Positions 45,630 through 55,737 of a DNA stretch of 64,000 bases are shown piece by piece. The DNA lies in assembly GCF_007991495.1 (NCBI RefSeq), contig NZ_BJYL01000023.1, positions 1 through 64,000 of the forward strand, in the 5' to 3' direction. The notes beneath the pieces were generated by a model. The model saw only the letters and a list, made by a program, of their open reading frames with translations. It was not told the origin of the DNA and ran no database searches. The first letter of the stretch is position 1, and every line of letters begins with the position of its first letter. The position numbers and the translations under genes are program-made. This stretch comes from Sporosarcina luteola (lineage in GTDB: Bacteria > Bacillota > Bacilli > Bacillales_A > Planococcaceae).

Positions 45630-47000
45630 TCAAGAAAAAACGATATTCAATGCTTCTCTTACCGTTTCGACGCCGACAACTTGAATTCCTTCCGGAAAAT
45701 CCCAGCCTCCGATGTTTGAAGAGGGAATGAAGATGCGCTCGAATCCGAGTTTCGCGGCTTCCGTAACGCGCTGTTCAATGCGGGATACACGGCGTACTTC
45801 ACCGGTCAGTCCGACTTCACCGATAAAACAATCCATCCCGCCCGCAGCCGCATCCCGGAAACTTGAGACAATGCTCACAAGTACTGCAAGATCGATAGCG
45901 GGCTCATCAAGCTTCACGCCACCCGCGACCTTTATATAGGCATCCTGTGTTTGCAACAGCATTCCCATTCTTTTTTCAAGGACAGCCATCAGCAACGAGA
46001 CGCGATTCTGATCAATTCCAGTCGCCATCCGCTTCGGATAATTGAAGCTTGATGGCGTGACGAGCGCCTGGATTTCGACAAGGATCGGTCGGGTTCCTTC
46101 CATTGACGCGACCACGGTAGATCCAGCGCCCCCTTGTGATCTTTCCCTCAAGAATAACTCGGAAGGATTCAGTACTTCTTTCAATCCCGACTGCAACATT
46201 TCGAAGATAGCAATCTCATTCGTAGAACCGAAGCGGTTTTTCACACTACGTAAAATCCGGTACGTATGATGCCGCTCCCCTTCGAAATAAAGGACAGTAT
46301 CCACCATATGCTCAAGGAGGCGCGGACCTGCAATCTGTCCATCCTTCGTCACATGACCAACAATGAAAATAGCGATATTTTGTGTCTTTGCGATACGCAT
46401 CAGCTCCGCCGTACATTCACGTACTTGCGATACACTGCCGGGAGCGGAAGTCACTTCGGGATGATGGATCGTTTGGATGGAGTCGGCAATGACAAATTTA
46501 GGCTGAACGTCATTTATCGTCTCATGGATTTTAGCCAAATCCGTTTCCGCATAAATATAAAGCTCATCCGAGGCGACACCGAGCCGTTCTGCACGAAGCT
46601 TCGTCTGCCTGATCGATTCTTCACCTGATATGTAAAGAACGCGCTGATTTTGATTGGCAAGAAGGGAGGATACTTGCAGCAGCAATGTCGATTTTCCGAT
46701 ACCGGGATCCCCGCCAATCAGCATAAGCGAGCCCGGTACAATTCCGCCGCCAAGCACGCGATTCAGTTCGCCAAGCTCCGTTTTTACCCGCGGTTCCTCG
46801 GCAGTCTGTATAGCGCTGATCGGCATCGCTTTTTGCTGGATCGTTTCCGTATGCTGAAAAGCGCCCCGTGGGCCTTTGCTGACAATCTCAACTTCTTCAT
46901 CCATCGTGTTCCATTCGCCGCATCCCGGGCATCTGCCCATCCATTTCGGCGACTCGTACCCGCAATCCTTACACATAAACTTTGTTTTCCGTTTTGCCAT
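45630..47000 (-). CDS. radA: DNA repair protein RadA
   Basis: The 456-residue product has an N-terminal zinc finger (CKDC and CPGC), a RecA-like ATPase with Walker [10 protein letters not shown] near residue 92, the KNRFG motif near residue 251, and a C-terminal Lon-like domain. It promotes branch migration in recombination. The ATG at 47000 has GGAGG. The 182-base gap after it (45448-45629) holds a 9-bp hairpin but no disA. Confidence 0.96.
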   Translation of the reverse strand: MAKRKTKFMCKDCGYESPKWMGRCPGCGEWNTMDEEVEIVSKGPRGAFQHTETIQQKAMPISAIQTAEEPRVKTELGELNRVLGGGIVPGSLMLIGGDPGIGKSTLLLQVSSLLANQNQRVLYISGEESIRQTKLRAERLGVASDELYIYAETDLAKIHETINDVQPKFVIADSIQTIHHPEVTSAPGSVSQVRECTAELMRIAKTQNIAIFIVGHVTKDGQIAGPRLLEHMVDTVLYFEGERHHTYRILRSVKNRFGSTNEIAIFEMLQSGLKEVLNPSELFLRERSQGGAGSTVVASMEGTRPILVEIQALVTPSSFNYPKRMATGIDQNRVSLLMAVLEKRMGMLLQTQDAYIKVAGGVKLDEPAIDLAVLVSIVSSFRDAAAGGMDCFIGEVGLTGEVRRVSRIEQRVTEAAKLGFERIFIPSSNIGGWDFPEGIQVVGVETVREALNIVFS

Positions 47001-47016
47001 ATATACCTCCATATAC

Positions 47017-47068
47017 GAAAAGGATAGCCCACCCACGTAGACAGCGAGCTCTACGGGAGGGCCATCCT
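47017..47068 (-). terminator. Hairpin terminator between clpC and radA
   Basis: On the minus strand AGGATGGCCC...TAGA pairs with TCTA...GGGCTATCCT in a long, slightly imperfect stem, followed by TTTTC. It probably ends most of the heat-shock transcript before radA. Confidence 0.75.
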
Positions 47069-47072
47069 GTTA

Positions 47073-49517
47073 TTAATTTTCTGTTACTGCTACACGGTCC
47101 GTCTTGACGACGAACTTATCATCTTCCACATCGACGATCACTTTCCCGCCGGTTAGAACCGTTCCGCTCAAAAGCTCCTCCGACAGGCGATCTTCAATAT
47201 GCTTTTGCAATGCACGTCGAAGCGGTCTTGCCCCGTATTCAGGGTCATAGCCCTCTTCAGAGATTTTAGTTTTCGTCGCATCCGTCAGCTCCAATGTGAT
47301 GTCCTGTTCTGCAAGACGCTTCGTCAACTCATTAGACATGAGAGAGACGATTTCACGCAAATGTTCCTTCTCAAGCGAGTGGAAGACGATCATTTCATCC
47401 ACACGGTTGAGGAACTCTGGACGGAATGCTTTTTTCAAGGCGTCAAGCATATTCGATTTCATGCCCTCGTAATCCTGATCTCCATCGTTTAAGTTGAAAC
47501 CGACATAACGGTTTTTCTTCAACGTTTCCGCCCCGACGTTCGACGTCATGATGACCACTGTATTACGGAAATCGACTGTTCGCCCTTTTGAATCCGTCAA
47601 TCTACCATCCTCAAGAACTTGCAGGAGGATATTGAAAACATCCGGGTGCGCTTTTTCAATCTCATCCAGTAGGACGACCGAATAAGGCTTCCTGCGTACT
47701 TTTTCCGTCAACTGTCCGCCTTCGTCATAACCGACATAGCCAGGAGGCGAACCGACAAGTCGTGATGTCGCATGCTTTTCCATATACTCGGACATGTCAA
47801 TGCGGATCATCGCATCTTCATCGCCGAACATCGCTTCTGCAAGCGCCCTCGCAAGCTCCGTTTTACCAACGCCGGTAGGTCCAAGGAAAATGAAAGAACC
47901 AATCGGGCGTTTCGGATCCTTTAACCCGGCACGCGCTCTGCGGATCGCCCTTGAAATGGCTGTAACCGCCTCTTTTTGCCCGATGACACGTTCGTGGAGA
48001 AGCTCTTCCATGTTCAATAACTTGGCAGTTTCCGTCTCAGCGATTTTCGCCACCGGAACTCCTGTCCACATCGCGACGACCTCGGCAATGTCATTGACCG
48101 TCACTTCGGATTCCTTCTTGCCCTGCTTCTCTTTCCAAGCGGTCTTCGTCGTTTCCAGCTCTTCTTTCATTTTTTGTTCCTTATCGCGGAATGATGCCGC
48201 CTTTTCGAATTCCTGGCTTTGCACCGCGGCATTCTTTTCATGTCGAATCGCTTCCAGTTTCGCTTCCAGTTCCTTCAAGTTCGGAGGCGTCGTGTACGAA
48301 CGGAGGCGCACCTTCGAGCCTGCTTCATCGATCAAGTCGATTGCCTTATCCGGCAAGAAACGATCTGAAATATACCGGTCCGACATCTTCGCCGCAGCAT
48401 CAATCGCTTCATCCGTGATTTTTACACGGTGATGTGCTTCATAACGATCGCGCAACCCTTTGATGATCAAAATCGTTTCTTCGACAGTTGGCTCATCCAC
48501 TTGTATCGGTTGGAAACGTCGTTCAAGCGCTGCGTCCTTTTCGATATACTTACGGTATTCGTCAAGCGTTGTCGCTCCGATACATTGCAATTCACCACGC
48601 GCAAGAGAGGGTTTCAAGATGTTCGATGCATCGATTGCACCTTCCGCCCCACCTGCTCCGATAAGCGTATGCAATTCATCGATGAACAGAATAATATTGC
48701 CCGCCTGCCGAATTTCCTCCATCACTTTCTTCATACGATCCTCAAATTCGCCACGGTATTTCGTACCCGCAACGACAGTCCCCATGTCGAGCGTCATGAC
48801 GCGTTTATCACGAAGGATTTCAGGTACTTCATTATTGACAATCTGCAATGCCAGACCTTCCGCAATCGCGGTCTTTCCGACACCGGGCTCCCCGATCAGA
48901 ACTGGATTATTCTTCGTACGTCTGGCCAGAACTTCTATAACTCGAGTAATTTCCTTGCTGCGCCCGATAACTGGGTCGAGAGAACCTTCCCGCGCCACTT
49001 CTGTTAAATCACGAGCGAGGCTATCAAGAGTAGGCGTCGAGGCGGATGAAGTCGTGCCTTGATTGCCAACCGAGCTGTCGGTGCTTCCCAACAGTTGAAG
49101 AACTTGCTGTCTTGCGCGGTTCAAACTGACGCCTGCATTATTCAGTACACGTGCTGCGACTCCTTCTCCTTCACGGATGAGCGCCAATAGAATATGCTCT
49201 GTTCCAATATAGGAGTGGCCCAGTTTTCGCGATTCATCGACGGAAAGCTCGATTACCTTTTTCGCTCTTGGCGTGTAATGGACTATCGGACCAACTTCTT
49301 TTGAACCGGAACCAACAAGGCTTTCCACCCCTTTTTCAATTGTTTCGAAACTGACGTCGATCGCTTCCAATGCTTTCGCTGCGATGCCGCCGCCTTCTCG
49401 TATCAAACCTAATAAAATATGCTCAGTACCGATGGATTCATGTTTCAGTCTGATCGCTTCTTCTTGTGCAAGTTGCAAAACTTTTTGCGCTCGCTGTGTA
49501 AAACGATTGAACATCAT
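47073..49517 (-). CDS. clpC: AAA+ chaperone ATPase ClpC
   Basis: The 814-residue product has a Clp N-terminal double repeat (about 1-150), two AAA+ domains with Walker A GEPGVGKT and GPTGVGKT, and a middle domain between them (about 410-470). It unfolds proteins for ClpP and works with McsA/McsB. The ATG at 49517 has AAGGAG. A separate promoter with a CtsR operator lies before it. Confidence 0.97.
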   Translation of the reverse strand: MMFNRFTQRAQKVLQLAQEEAIRLKHESIGTEHILLGLIREGGGIAAKALEAIDVSFETIEKGVESLVGSGSKEVGPIVHYTPRAKKVIELSVDESRKLGHSYIGTEHILLALIREGEGVAARVLNNAGVSLNRARQQVLQLLGSTDSSVGNQGTTSSASTPTLDSLARDLTEVAREGSLDPVIGRSKEITRVIEVLARRTKNNPVLIGEPGVGKTAIAEGLALQIVNNEVPEILRDKRVMTLDMGTVVAGTKYRGEFEDRMKKVMEEIRQAGNIILFIDELHTLIGAGGAEGAIDASNILKPSLARGELQCIGATTLDEYRKYIEKDAALERRFQPIQVDEPTVEETILIIKGLRDRYEAHHRVKITDEAIDAAAKMSDRYISDRFLPDKAIDLIDEAGSKVRLRSYTTPPNLKELEAKLEAIRHEKNAAVQSQEFEKAASFRDKEQKMKEELETTKTAWKEKQGKKESEVTVNDIAEVVAMWTGVPVAKIAETETAKLLNMEELLHERVIGQKEAVTAISRAIRRARAGLKDPKRPIGSFIFLGPTGVGKTELARALAEAMFGDEDAMIRIDMSEYMEKHATSRLVGSPPGYVGYDEGGQLTEKVRRKPYSVVLLDEIEKAHPDVFNILLQVLEDGRLTDSKGRTVDFRNTVVIMTSNVGAETLKKNRYVGFNLNDGDQDYEGMKSNMLDALKKAFRPEFLNRVDEMIVFHSLEKEHLREIVSLMSNELTKRLAEQDITLELTDATKTKISEEGYDPEYGARPLRRALQKHIEDRLSEELLSGTVLTGGKVIVDVEDDKFVVKTDRVAVTEN

Positions 49518-49628
49518 ATTCTTCCCACTCCTTCTATTTAACATCTAGTATTTTTCCTACAAGAAAGTGTAGATAGGTTCCCTACTTACTTTATTCTCAA
49601 GGACCGCAGTGCAATCCAATTCCACGAA

Positions 49629-49654
49629 ATTGACTTTGACTATCTTTGACTTAA
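49629..49654 (-). promoter_or_regulatory. CtsR operator before clpC
   Basis: The minus strand reads AGTCAAA-GAT-AGTCAAA, the heptad direct repeat recognised by CtsR, directly downstream of the clpC -10 box. The 26 bases are identical to those at 51856-51881. Confidence 0.88.
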
Positions 49655-49682
49655 GTATAATAAAAAGAAAAGTCTGTTGCAA
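49654..49682 (-). promoter_or_regulatory. Internal clpC promoter
   Basis: On the minus strand TTGCAA (49677-49682) and TATACT (49654-49659) are 17 bases apart, starting just inside the mcsB end region. It gives clpC its own CtsR-controlled transcript. Confidence 0.75.
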
Positions 49683-49691
49683 AATGTTTGC

Positions 49692-50774
49692 TCAGTTTTC
49701 TTTATCATTCTCTTCCTCATGCTGCTCAGCACTCAAACGTTCACGAAATAAAGTAGCGCGGAATATATCCCTTTCCTCCGCCGTCAATTCCGAGCCGGCA
49801 TATTGTTGAAGGAATCCCGGCTGCATAAAGATCATCAATTCGTTCAAGATGGACATATCCACATCCTCAATGATCCCAAGGTCGATGCCAAGGCGGACAT
49901 CCGATAGGCAACGGGCCGCTTCCCCGGAAGGCAGCAGTCTCGCAAATGTGATGATGCCAAGTGATCGGAACAATTTGTTTTCCAAGGCAACGCGGGATTT
50001 CGAAAGAAGGATTTCACGCGAGCGCCTTTCATGGGCAATGAGACGCAACGCCACATTTTTCAAGTCGGAAAGGATTTCCTTTTCAGGTTTGCCCAATGTC
50101 GTCTGGTTCGAAACCTGATAAATATTGCCCGGTGCTTCACTGCCTTCTCCGTAACTCCCTCTGACGACCATTCCGAGTCTTGATATAGCAGGAATGATCC
50201 GGTCGATTTGCTTTGTAATTGTCAATGCCGGCAAATGCATCATGACCGACGCCCGCATGCCTGTTCCCGTATTTGATGGGCAACTAGTCAAGTAGCCGAA
50301 ATCCTCGTCAAAGGCATACGGCAATTCATTCTCAAGATAATTATCGACCGTGTCCGCATGATCGTATGCATTTTCCAACTGGAATCCAGGGTAGATACAT
50401 TGGATGCGAATATGATCTTCTTCATTCACCATGATGCTTAGCGTTTCGTCTTTTGAGAGAAGAACCGCTCCATGGCGTTTCGTGTCTATCAATTGCGGAC
50501 TGATGAGGTGCTTTTCTACGAGCACTTGCCGTTCGAGAGACGGCAACTCAGACATCTTCATATAGGCATACCCGTTTTCATCGGAGTTAAGCAAGGCAGC
50601 GGCAATGGAAGCGTCGACTTTCTGTGCCTCCTCAGGCGTGAATGCGATCGGGAAACGGTACCCCCTTAAATTCCGGGCCAACCGGATCCTCGTCGACATG
50701 ACGATATCGGAGTGCTCCCCATGTGACGCCATCCATCCCGTAACAGCGCCTTTCATGAATTTATTAATTGACAT
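49692..50774 (-). CDS. mcsB: Protein-arginine kinase McsB
   Basis: The 360-residue product belongs to the guanido kinase fold and phosphorylates arginines to mark proteins for ClpCP. The N-terminal MSTRIRLARNLRGYRFP and the central CPSNTGTGMRASVMMHLP block with its cysteine are typical. The ATG at 50774 has GGAGGTGA and overlaps mcsA by 11 bases. Confidence 0.96.
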   Translation of the reverse strand: MSINKFMKGAVTGWMASHGEHSDIVMSTRIRLARNLRGYRFPIAFTPEEAQKVDASIAAALLNSDENGYAYMKMSELPSLERQVLVEKHLISPQLIDTKRHGAVLLSKDETLSIMVNEEDHIRIQCIYPGFQLENAYDHADTVDNYLENELPYAFDEDFGYLTSCPSNTGTGMRASVMMHLPALTITKQIDRIIPAISRLGMVVRGSYGEGSEAPGNIYQVSNQTTLGKPEKEILSDLKNVALRLIAHERRSREILLSKSRVALENKLFRSLGIITFARLLPSGEAARCLSDVRLGIDLGIIEDVDMSILNELMIFMQPGFLQQYAGSELTAEERDIFRATLFRERLSAEQHEEENDKEN

Positions 50775-51327
50775 CGTGCTCTTCACCTCCATCGCTGCAT
50801 TCCGCCAAACGATGCTTCAACGCTTTCGCTTCATCCCTCAAGGCGGCGGCATCTTCAAAGCGCTCCTCATCTATTGCTTCTTGCATCTTCAATCGGATTT
50901 CATCAATTTTCTTTTTCACGGCAAACAATTCATTGAATGACACCGGTATTTTCCCGACATGTGTCGTATGGCCGTTATGAAGCTTGCTGAAAATGCGCGG
51001 CAGCCTCTCCCTAAAAGTGTCATAACATGTCGGACAGCCAAACTTGCCAATATCCAAGAACTTTCTAAATGACAACTGGCAATCAGGGCAAGTCGGTCCT
51101 TCAGGCATACTATCCCTGGACTGTTGAAAAGGTTGCGCTGAATCGTTTACTCCGAACCAATGCGACAGGAATTGTTGGATGGACAACGGTTCTTGATTCG
51201 GATCGAAATGAAACATTTGTGATTGGAATGCACATTTCTCGCATAGATGTCGCTCCGTAGTGCCACTCATGCTTTCTTGAGTGAAAATGACGGAAGCCGG
51301 TCGTTCCTTGCAATTATCGCAATTCAT
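50764..51327 (-). CDS. mcsA: McsA, activator of McsB
   Basis: The 187-residue product has four CxxC pairs (CDNC, CEKC, CPDC, CPTC) for zinc in the first 110 residues and a C-terminal UvrB/UvrC-type helix (DEERFEDAAALRDEAKALK). It activates McsB. The ATG at 51327 has a GAGGTG site; the GTG upstream lies in it. Confidence 0.95.
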   Translation of the reverse strand: MNCDNCKERPASVIFTQESMSGTTERHLCEKCAFQSQMFHFDPNQEPLSIQQFLSHWFGVNDSAQPFQQSRDSMPEGPTCPDCQLSFRKFLDIGKFGCPTCYDTFRERLPRIFSKLHNGHTTHVGKIPVSFNELFAVKKKIDEIRLKMQEAIDEERFEDAAALRDEAKALKHRLAECSDGGEEHDVN

Positions 51328-51353
51328 TGTTTGCACCTCGTTTTCGTCAAGTT

Positions 51354-51824
51354 CTATTGCATCTGTTTATAAATAAGCGTCATAAGCATCGCCTGCAAGA
51401 TTCTTGCCCGGATCAAGTCACGCTCCGGCAATGGATAATGCAGTGTAGTTCTGTCTACTGCGGCAAGGATGAGTCTGGATTCCCGTTCAGAAATAACTTC
51501 TTCCTCAAGGAGCCGGTAGACGACGTCTTCTGCCATCGTGTACGTTGCACCTTGTTGGATTCCCTCTAAAATATGTTCGATCAGTTCCTTATGCGAATTC
51601 GTCTGGACGCGGTAAATCCGGATATACCCCCCGCCTCCTCGCTTTGATTCGACTGCATATCCTCGTTCGACGGTAAATCGGGTGTTAATGACGTAATTGA
51701 TCTGTGAAGGGACGCATTGAAACTTCTCCGCAACCTCACTTCTTTTGATTTCAATAGTTCCATTATCTTCACTTTCGATAATGGCCTTTAAATACCCTTC
51801 AATAATGTCGGAAATGTTTCGCAT
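51354..51824 (-). CDS. ctsR: Transcriptional repressor CtsR
   Basis: The 156-residue product has the winged-helix domain with VAEKFQCVPSQINYVINTRF and the glycine-rich wing ESKRGGGGYIRI near residue 61. It represses clp genes until heat or McsB/McsA releases it. It is the first gene of ctsR-mcsA-mcsB-clpC and carries its own operator at the promoter. Confidence 0.97.
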   Translation of the reverse strand: MRNISDIIEGYLKAIIESEDNGTIEIKRSEVAEKFQCVPSQINYVINTRFTVERGYAVESKRGGGGYIRIYRVQTNSHKELIEHILEGIQQGATYTMAEDVVYRLLEEEVISERESRLILAAVDRTTLHYPLPERDLIRARILQAMLMTLIYKQMQ

Positions 51825-51855
51825 GATCTCACCTCTTTCTTCCTGGTGATAAGCC

Positions 51856-51881
51856 ATTGACTTTGACTATCTTTGACTTAA
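51856..51881 (-). promoter_or_regulatory. CtsR operator before ctsR
   Basis: The heptad repeat AGTCAAA-GAT-AGTCAAA lies directly after the ctsR -10 box. It is identical over 26 bases to the clpC operator. Confidence 0.9.
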
Positions 51882-51910
51882 TTGTACATGATTAAACATC
51901 TTGATGGCAA
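51881..51910 (-). promoter_or_regulatory. ctsR promoter
   Basis: On the minus strand TTGCCA (51905-51910) and TACAAT (51881-51886) are 18 bases apart, overlapping the CtsR operator. Confidence 0.75.
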
Positions 51911-52110
51911 TTGAAATGCACAGTTAAAATATGTGGTATTAAAGTAGCTAACTCCGGATTTCCACTTAAGGCGGACGCTTTCCGGTCCAATCCTAAAGTA
52001 AGCCTGAAACATTTTAATTCAATATATAAATTAGGTTTAAAACGTGGTTTTTTGGGTAATTAACTAGTTGAGGATTTTTTTATGACCTCTTCTTCCTCTT
52101 CACGGAGTTC

Positions 52111-52188
52111 TGTTCGAAAGGGTGGTCCGTAGCAGTTGAGGCAAACAGCTGCTACCCATCGCACATGTGCAGTCTGCCCTTTTGAACA
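52111..52188 (+). ncRNA. Unrecognised three-stem RNA-like leader before the AbgT gene
   Basis: A 12-bp closing stem (52111-52122 with 52177-52188, core GTTCGAAAGGG/CCCTTTTGAAC) encloses a 10-bp hairpin (52129-52138 with 52146-52155, loop AGGCAAA) and a small palindrome GCACATGTGC (52161-52170). A terminator follows at 52229. The layout resembles a riboswitch expression platform, but I match it to no known class. The rest of the 51.9-52.3 kb gap shows no gene. Confidence 0.55.
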
Positions 52189-52228
52189 AACTCTCATAAC
52201 AGAGTGACAGGCACCACTTGAATATAGG

Positions 52229-52260
52229 AGCAGCCCTTTATTTCGGGGCTGCTTTTTTTC
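52229..52260 (+). terminator. Terminator in the leader of the AbgT gene
   Basis: AGCAGCCC (52229-52236) pairs with GGGCTGCT (52246-52253), followed by seven T. It lies 80 bases before the transporter start, on the same strand. Confidence 0.88.
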
Positions 52261-52338
52261 GTTTTTCGTAAGTCATATTGTCCATTACTCTTTAATACGT
52301 TACATAGAAGAAGAGTTATATGGAGGAGGAATGGGAGA

Positions 52339-53865
52339 GTGAATTCAGCTAAACTACGCAATAAAGGCTTGTTCAACAGGTTTTTGGACTTCATTGAGAA
52401 ATACGGAAACAAATTGCCTGACCCCGTCATGTTGTTCGTTTATATTGCCGCACTTATTTTAGTTTGTTCAGCAATTTTTGGCGCTCTCGGCACATCAGCC
52501 ATCAACCCCGGCACAGGCGAAGAGGTCAAAGTCGTCAATTTGCTGAATGGGGAAGGTCTCATCATGATTTTGACTAATTTAGTGAAAAATTTTACGAGCT
52601 TTCCGCCCCTTGGCCTCGTCCTTGTCGTTATGTTCGGGGTAGGATTGGCAGAATCGACCGGCTTAATTTCCACGATTATGAAGACGACGATTTTGAATGC
52701 GCCTAAGAAAATCATACTGCCAACAATCGTCTTCGTCGCAATCATGGGGAATGCCGCAGCTGACGCGGCTATGGTCGTTTTGCCGCCTATCGTTGCGATG
52801 ATTTTCATTGCGCTCGGCAGACACCCGATCGCCGGGCTGGCTGCTGCCTACGCGTCCGTTGCAGGTGGATTTTCTGCGAATCTTATCATAAATGTATTGG
52901 ATCCCCTCGTGTATGGGTTTACTGAAATTGGCGCCCATATCTATGACCCGACTTATTCAGGGAATCCCGGGATGAACTATTACTTTTTAGCAGTATCCGC
53001 CTTAGTCTTAGTTCCAGTTGCAGTTTTAGTCACAACAAAAATTGTCGAGCCACGACTTGGTAAATATGATGGAGTGGTTGAAGAGTTAGAAGAAGTTTCA
53101 GCTATCGAGAAGAAAGGCCTTCGGTGGGCCGTACTATCAGTCGTTGTTATTATCGGAATCGTATTGGCCCTTTCACTTCCGGCTAATGGGCTATTGCGCC
53201 ATCCCGAAACCGGCAGCTTAACGACTTCGCCATTGATGGATAGCCTTGTTCCGTTAATGATGATTCTATTCCTTGTTCCGTCGATCATTTACGGAAAAAT
53301 CGTCAAGTCCTTAAATAACTCGAAGGATTTCGCTGATCACTTGGCGAAAGCGATGTCCAGTATGGGCATGTATATCGTCATCTCATTCGCCGCAGCGCAG
53401 ATGATCGCATATTTCAATTGGAGCAATCTAGGCCCAATTGTAGCCATTAAAGGCGCCGAGTTGCTTGAAACTCTGAGCTTGCAAGGTTTGCCACTATTCA
53501 TCGGTTTCATCATCGTCGCTGCCCTTATCAACTTCCTAGTTGCCAGTGCATCTGCAAAATGGGCAATTCTCGCACCAGTTTTCGTGCCAATGTTCATGAT
53601 CATGGGATATAGCCCAGCCTTGACCCAAGCCGCCTACCGCATCGGTGATTCCATCACGAACCCGATTACACCAATGCTTGCATACTTCGCAATCGTTCTG
53701 ACATTCGCAAAAAAGTACGATCCAAAAATCGGAATCGGCACATTCATGACATCACTTTTGCCATACTCAATCGCATTCGCCATCATGTGGATCATCCTAT
53801 TCGCTGCCTGGTACTTACTCGGCATTCCATTAGGACCTCAAGGCGAACTGTTTTTGAACAAATAA
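52339..53865 (+). CDS. AbgT family transporter
   Basis: The 508-residue membrane protein belongs to the AbgT family, whose members take up p-aminobenzoyl-glutamate or export sulfonamides. It has many hydrophobic segments and the repeated hairpin regions GNAAADAAMVVLPPIVAMIF and NFLVASASAKWAILAPVF, and GDSITNPITPMLAYFAI near the end. It starts at GTG with GGAGGAGG upstream. It stands alone on the plus strand, preceded by a terminator-bearing leader and followed by a terminator. The substrate is not certain. Confidence 0.9.
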   Translation: MNSAKLRNKGLFNRFLDFIEKYGNKLPDPVMLFVYIAALILVCSAIFGALGTSAINPGTGEEVKVVNLLNGEGLIMILTNLVKNFTSFPPLGLVLVVMFGVGLAESTGLISTIMKTTILNAPKKIILPTIVFVAIMGNAAADAAMVVLPPIVAMIFIALGRHPIAGLAAAYASVAGGFSANLIINVLDPLVYGFTEIGAHIYDPTYSGNPGMNYYFLAVSALVLVPVAVLVTTKIVEPRLGKYDGVVEELEEVSAIEKKGLRWAVLSVVVIIGIVLALSLPANGLLRHPETGSLTTSPLMDSLVPLMMILFLVPSIIYGKIVKSLNNSKDFADHLAKAMSSMGMYIVISFAAAQMIAYFNWSNLGPIVAIKGAELLETLSLQGLPLFIGFIIVAALINFLVASASAKWAILAPVFVPMFMIMGYSPALTQAAYRIGDSITNPITPMLAYFAIVLTFAKKYDPKIGIGTFMTSLLPYSIAFAIMWIILFAAWYLLGIPLGPQGELFLNK

Positions 53866-53866
53866 A

Positions 53867-53902
53867 AGAAGGGTTGCTCCGTAAATCGGAGCAACCCTTT
53901 TT
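53867..53902. terminator. Bidirectional terminator after the AbgT gene
   Basis: GGGTTGCTCC (53871-53880) and GGAGCAACCC (53888-53897) form a 10-bp stem with T residues on both sides, serving the transporter and, in reverse, the facing gene. Confidence 0.9.
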
Positions 53903-53924
53903 CGATGGTGGCAGGCACCCATAC

Positions 53925-55604
53925 TTATTCGATTGTTTTATTGTTCATTTCCTTGACGGGTAGGAATAGTTCGCCTGTTTCGTAATAAGTGAATGTCAGG
54001 TGATCGCCTTCCTCAGTATAGATCGCCAATGGAACGGATTCCGTTGATACGATATAGTTGCGGCCGTCGTCTGCAAAAATGGAAACGATTGTAAAGTCGC
54101 CGGCTCGTTCCTTGTAGACACGCACGACAGTAACCGAAGCTTTACCTTCCTCTGCGTCCGAACTGCCATCGACTGTGTTTCCGCCGCGTTGCAACGCAGT
54201 TTTATAAAGCCTTAACGCTTCATTCGGAGAATTGGCGTAAACGGACACTTCCGGATTTGCGGCCGATACGATGAAGTAGTTTTGCAAGAAGCCATTGGAG
54301 TCAAGTACTGGCGTCAGCCAGCTCGCTTCTCCGTAGAAGTTGTAGAGAACAGGCATTTCTCCGGTCCATTTCTTCTCGATGAACTTCTTCTCGATGATTT
54401 GCAACGCGCCTTGCGAATCCATATAGGATTCTTCCAAATTCCCCGTATAATAAATTCCCTGGCCGGTCCGTCCATCCGTCAACGCGTACCCCAGCATTGA
54501 ATCGACTTCTTCTTTCGGACTTGTGAAATCCGTGAAATAAAACATATGCCCGTTTTCATCAAATACAGGGCTGACATTTGCTTCGACTCCTTCGTCCGAA
54601 GGCAGTTTCACATCCTTCTTCCCGAAAACGGAATTCCAGAAACCATGCACGTATTTTCCGAAGTAGCTATTTTGCAGGCTGACGGCTTCCGGTGAAACCG
54701 CACCATCGATAAATTCAGGCACTTGGGATAGTGGATATTGGTTCACTTCTCCGGTGTCAGGGTCAACCATGACAATCCCTTGTACATCAAACCCATTCCT
54801 TGCCGTGATAAAATTACCGTACGATCGGATATAATGTGGCTTCCCGTCATCATCAATTTCGAGTTGGACATCGCCGTAGAAAATAAGATCCGGCTTTGCC
54901 ATCCGCATATGACGTTCCACTTGCTTATGAAAGAATGAAGATGGCGTGTAAGCCATTTCTGTTTTAACAAATTTCGGATTGTCAGCCGAATCGGTCGCGC
55001 TCATTGTAAAATAACCAGGTGTCGTCTTTCCATTCCACCATTTGAAAAAGCCCGAAAACTCGACTGGCGCAATATAGACGAAGTCGCCGTTAACCTTTTG
55101 GATTTGCAAGTGGCCCAGTTCGTAATAACTCGTGTTCGGTACTTGATTGAACGACTTTTTCATCTTATTCCGCGCAAATTTCGGCGGTACACTTGCGGGT
55201 GTCTTTGTTTCGTCAAAAGCTTTAATTTCCTCTTGCTGATCCATTTCCATCGCTTCATACTTTTGATTAGCATTGAAAAGCGGCGCACTGAGGATGAACG
55301 CGCTCACCGCCAAAGATGCCAAAAGCAAAACCACTTTGGCGCTCCGCTCTTTCCCCGTTGCAAAAACGACACCAAGAATCGTTGCAATCAGAAGCAACGC
55401 CCAAAGCGACGTCCAGTTCCTGTCCATATTTGTTACATAATAAAATCCGAAAGTAATCAAACCTATAAGTACGACCGTTGCCGATAACGCCCCAATCCGG
55501 TTGAAAGCAGCCTCCCCGGTTTCTTTCGACACAGATGTAAATGGAACGATAATAATCGCGGCAACTATCCCGGCGACTAATGAAAATAGTAATAAATTTA
55601 TCAT
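53925..55604 (-). CDS. Membrane protein of unknown function with large C-terminal domain
   Basis: I do not recognise this 559-residue protein by name. The ATG at 55604 (MINLLLFSLVAGIVAAIII) is preferred over an upstream extension because AGAGAG precedes it. Four hydrophobic helices lie in the first 130 residues. A large soluble part of over 400 residues follows, with many aromatic and acidic residues and repeated phrases such as GEVNQYPLSQ and a YYTGNLEESY segment; it is probably outside the membrane. It faces a second membrane gene across a 133-base divergent gap. Confidence 0.8.
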   Translation of the reverse strand: MINLLLFSLVAGIVAAIIIVPFTSVSKETGEAAFNRIGALSATVVLIGLITFGFYYVTNMDRNWTSLWALLLIATILGVVFATGKERSAKVVLLLASLAVSAFILSAPLFNANQKYEAMEMDQQEEIKAFDETKTPASVPPKFARNKMKKSFNQVPNTSYYELGHLQIQKVNGDFVYIAPVEFSGFFKWWNGKTTPGYFTMSATDSADNPKFVKTEMAYTPSSFFHKQVERHMRMAKPDLIFYGDVQLEIDDDGKPHYIRSYGNFITARNGFDVQGIVMVDPDTGEVNQYPLSQVPEFIDGAVSPEAVSLQNSYFGKYVHGFWNSVFGKKDVKLPSDEGVEANVSPVFDENGHMFYFTDFTSPKEEVDSMLGYALTDGRTGQGIYYTGNLEESYMDSQGALQIIEKKFIEKKWTGEMPVLYNFYGEASWLTPVLDSNGFLQNYFIVSAANPEVSVYANSPNEALRLYKTALQRGGNTVDGSSDAEEGKASVTVVRVYKERAGDFTIVSIFADDGRNYIVSTESVPLAIYTEEGDHLTFTYYETGELFLPVKEMNNKTIE

Positions 55605-55737
55605 ATCAACACTCTCTTCTATAGAATAGTAACCCTCTTCAACTATACGAATGAACACGCAAAACGATTCATGTTTTTTATGAAACTTTCCCCATTTAGT
55701 ACCGTACAAGTACAGAGACGAGAGGAGTTGAACCACT

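Noticed and set aside
52111..52188. tRNA, 6S RNA, SRP RNA or hammerhead ribozyme
   Set aside because: There is no cloverleaf or T-loop, no long 6S-type hairpin, and the hammerhead core CTGATGA is absent.
52194..52430. Minus-strand 78-codon frame over the AbgT leader
   Set aside because: It runs through the terminator and the start of the transporter and looks like a shadow.
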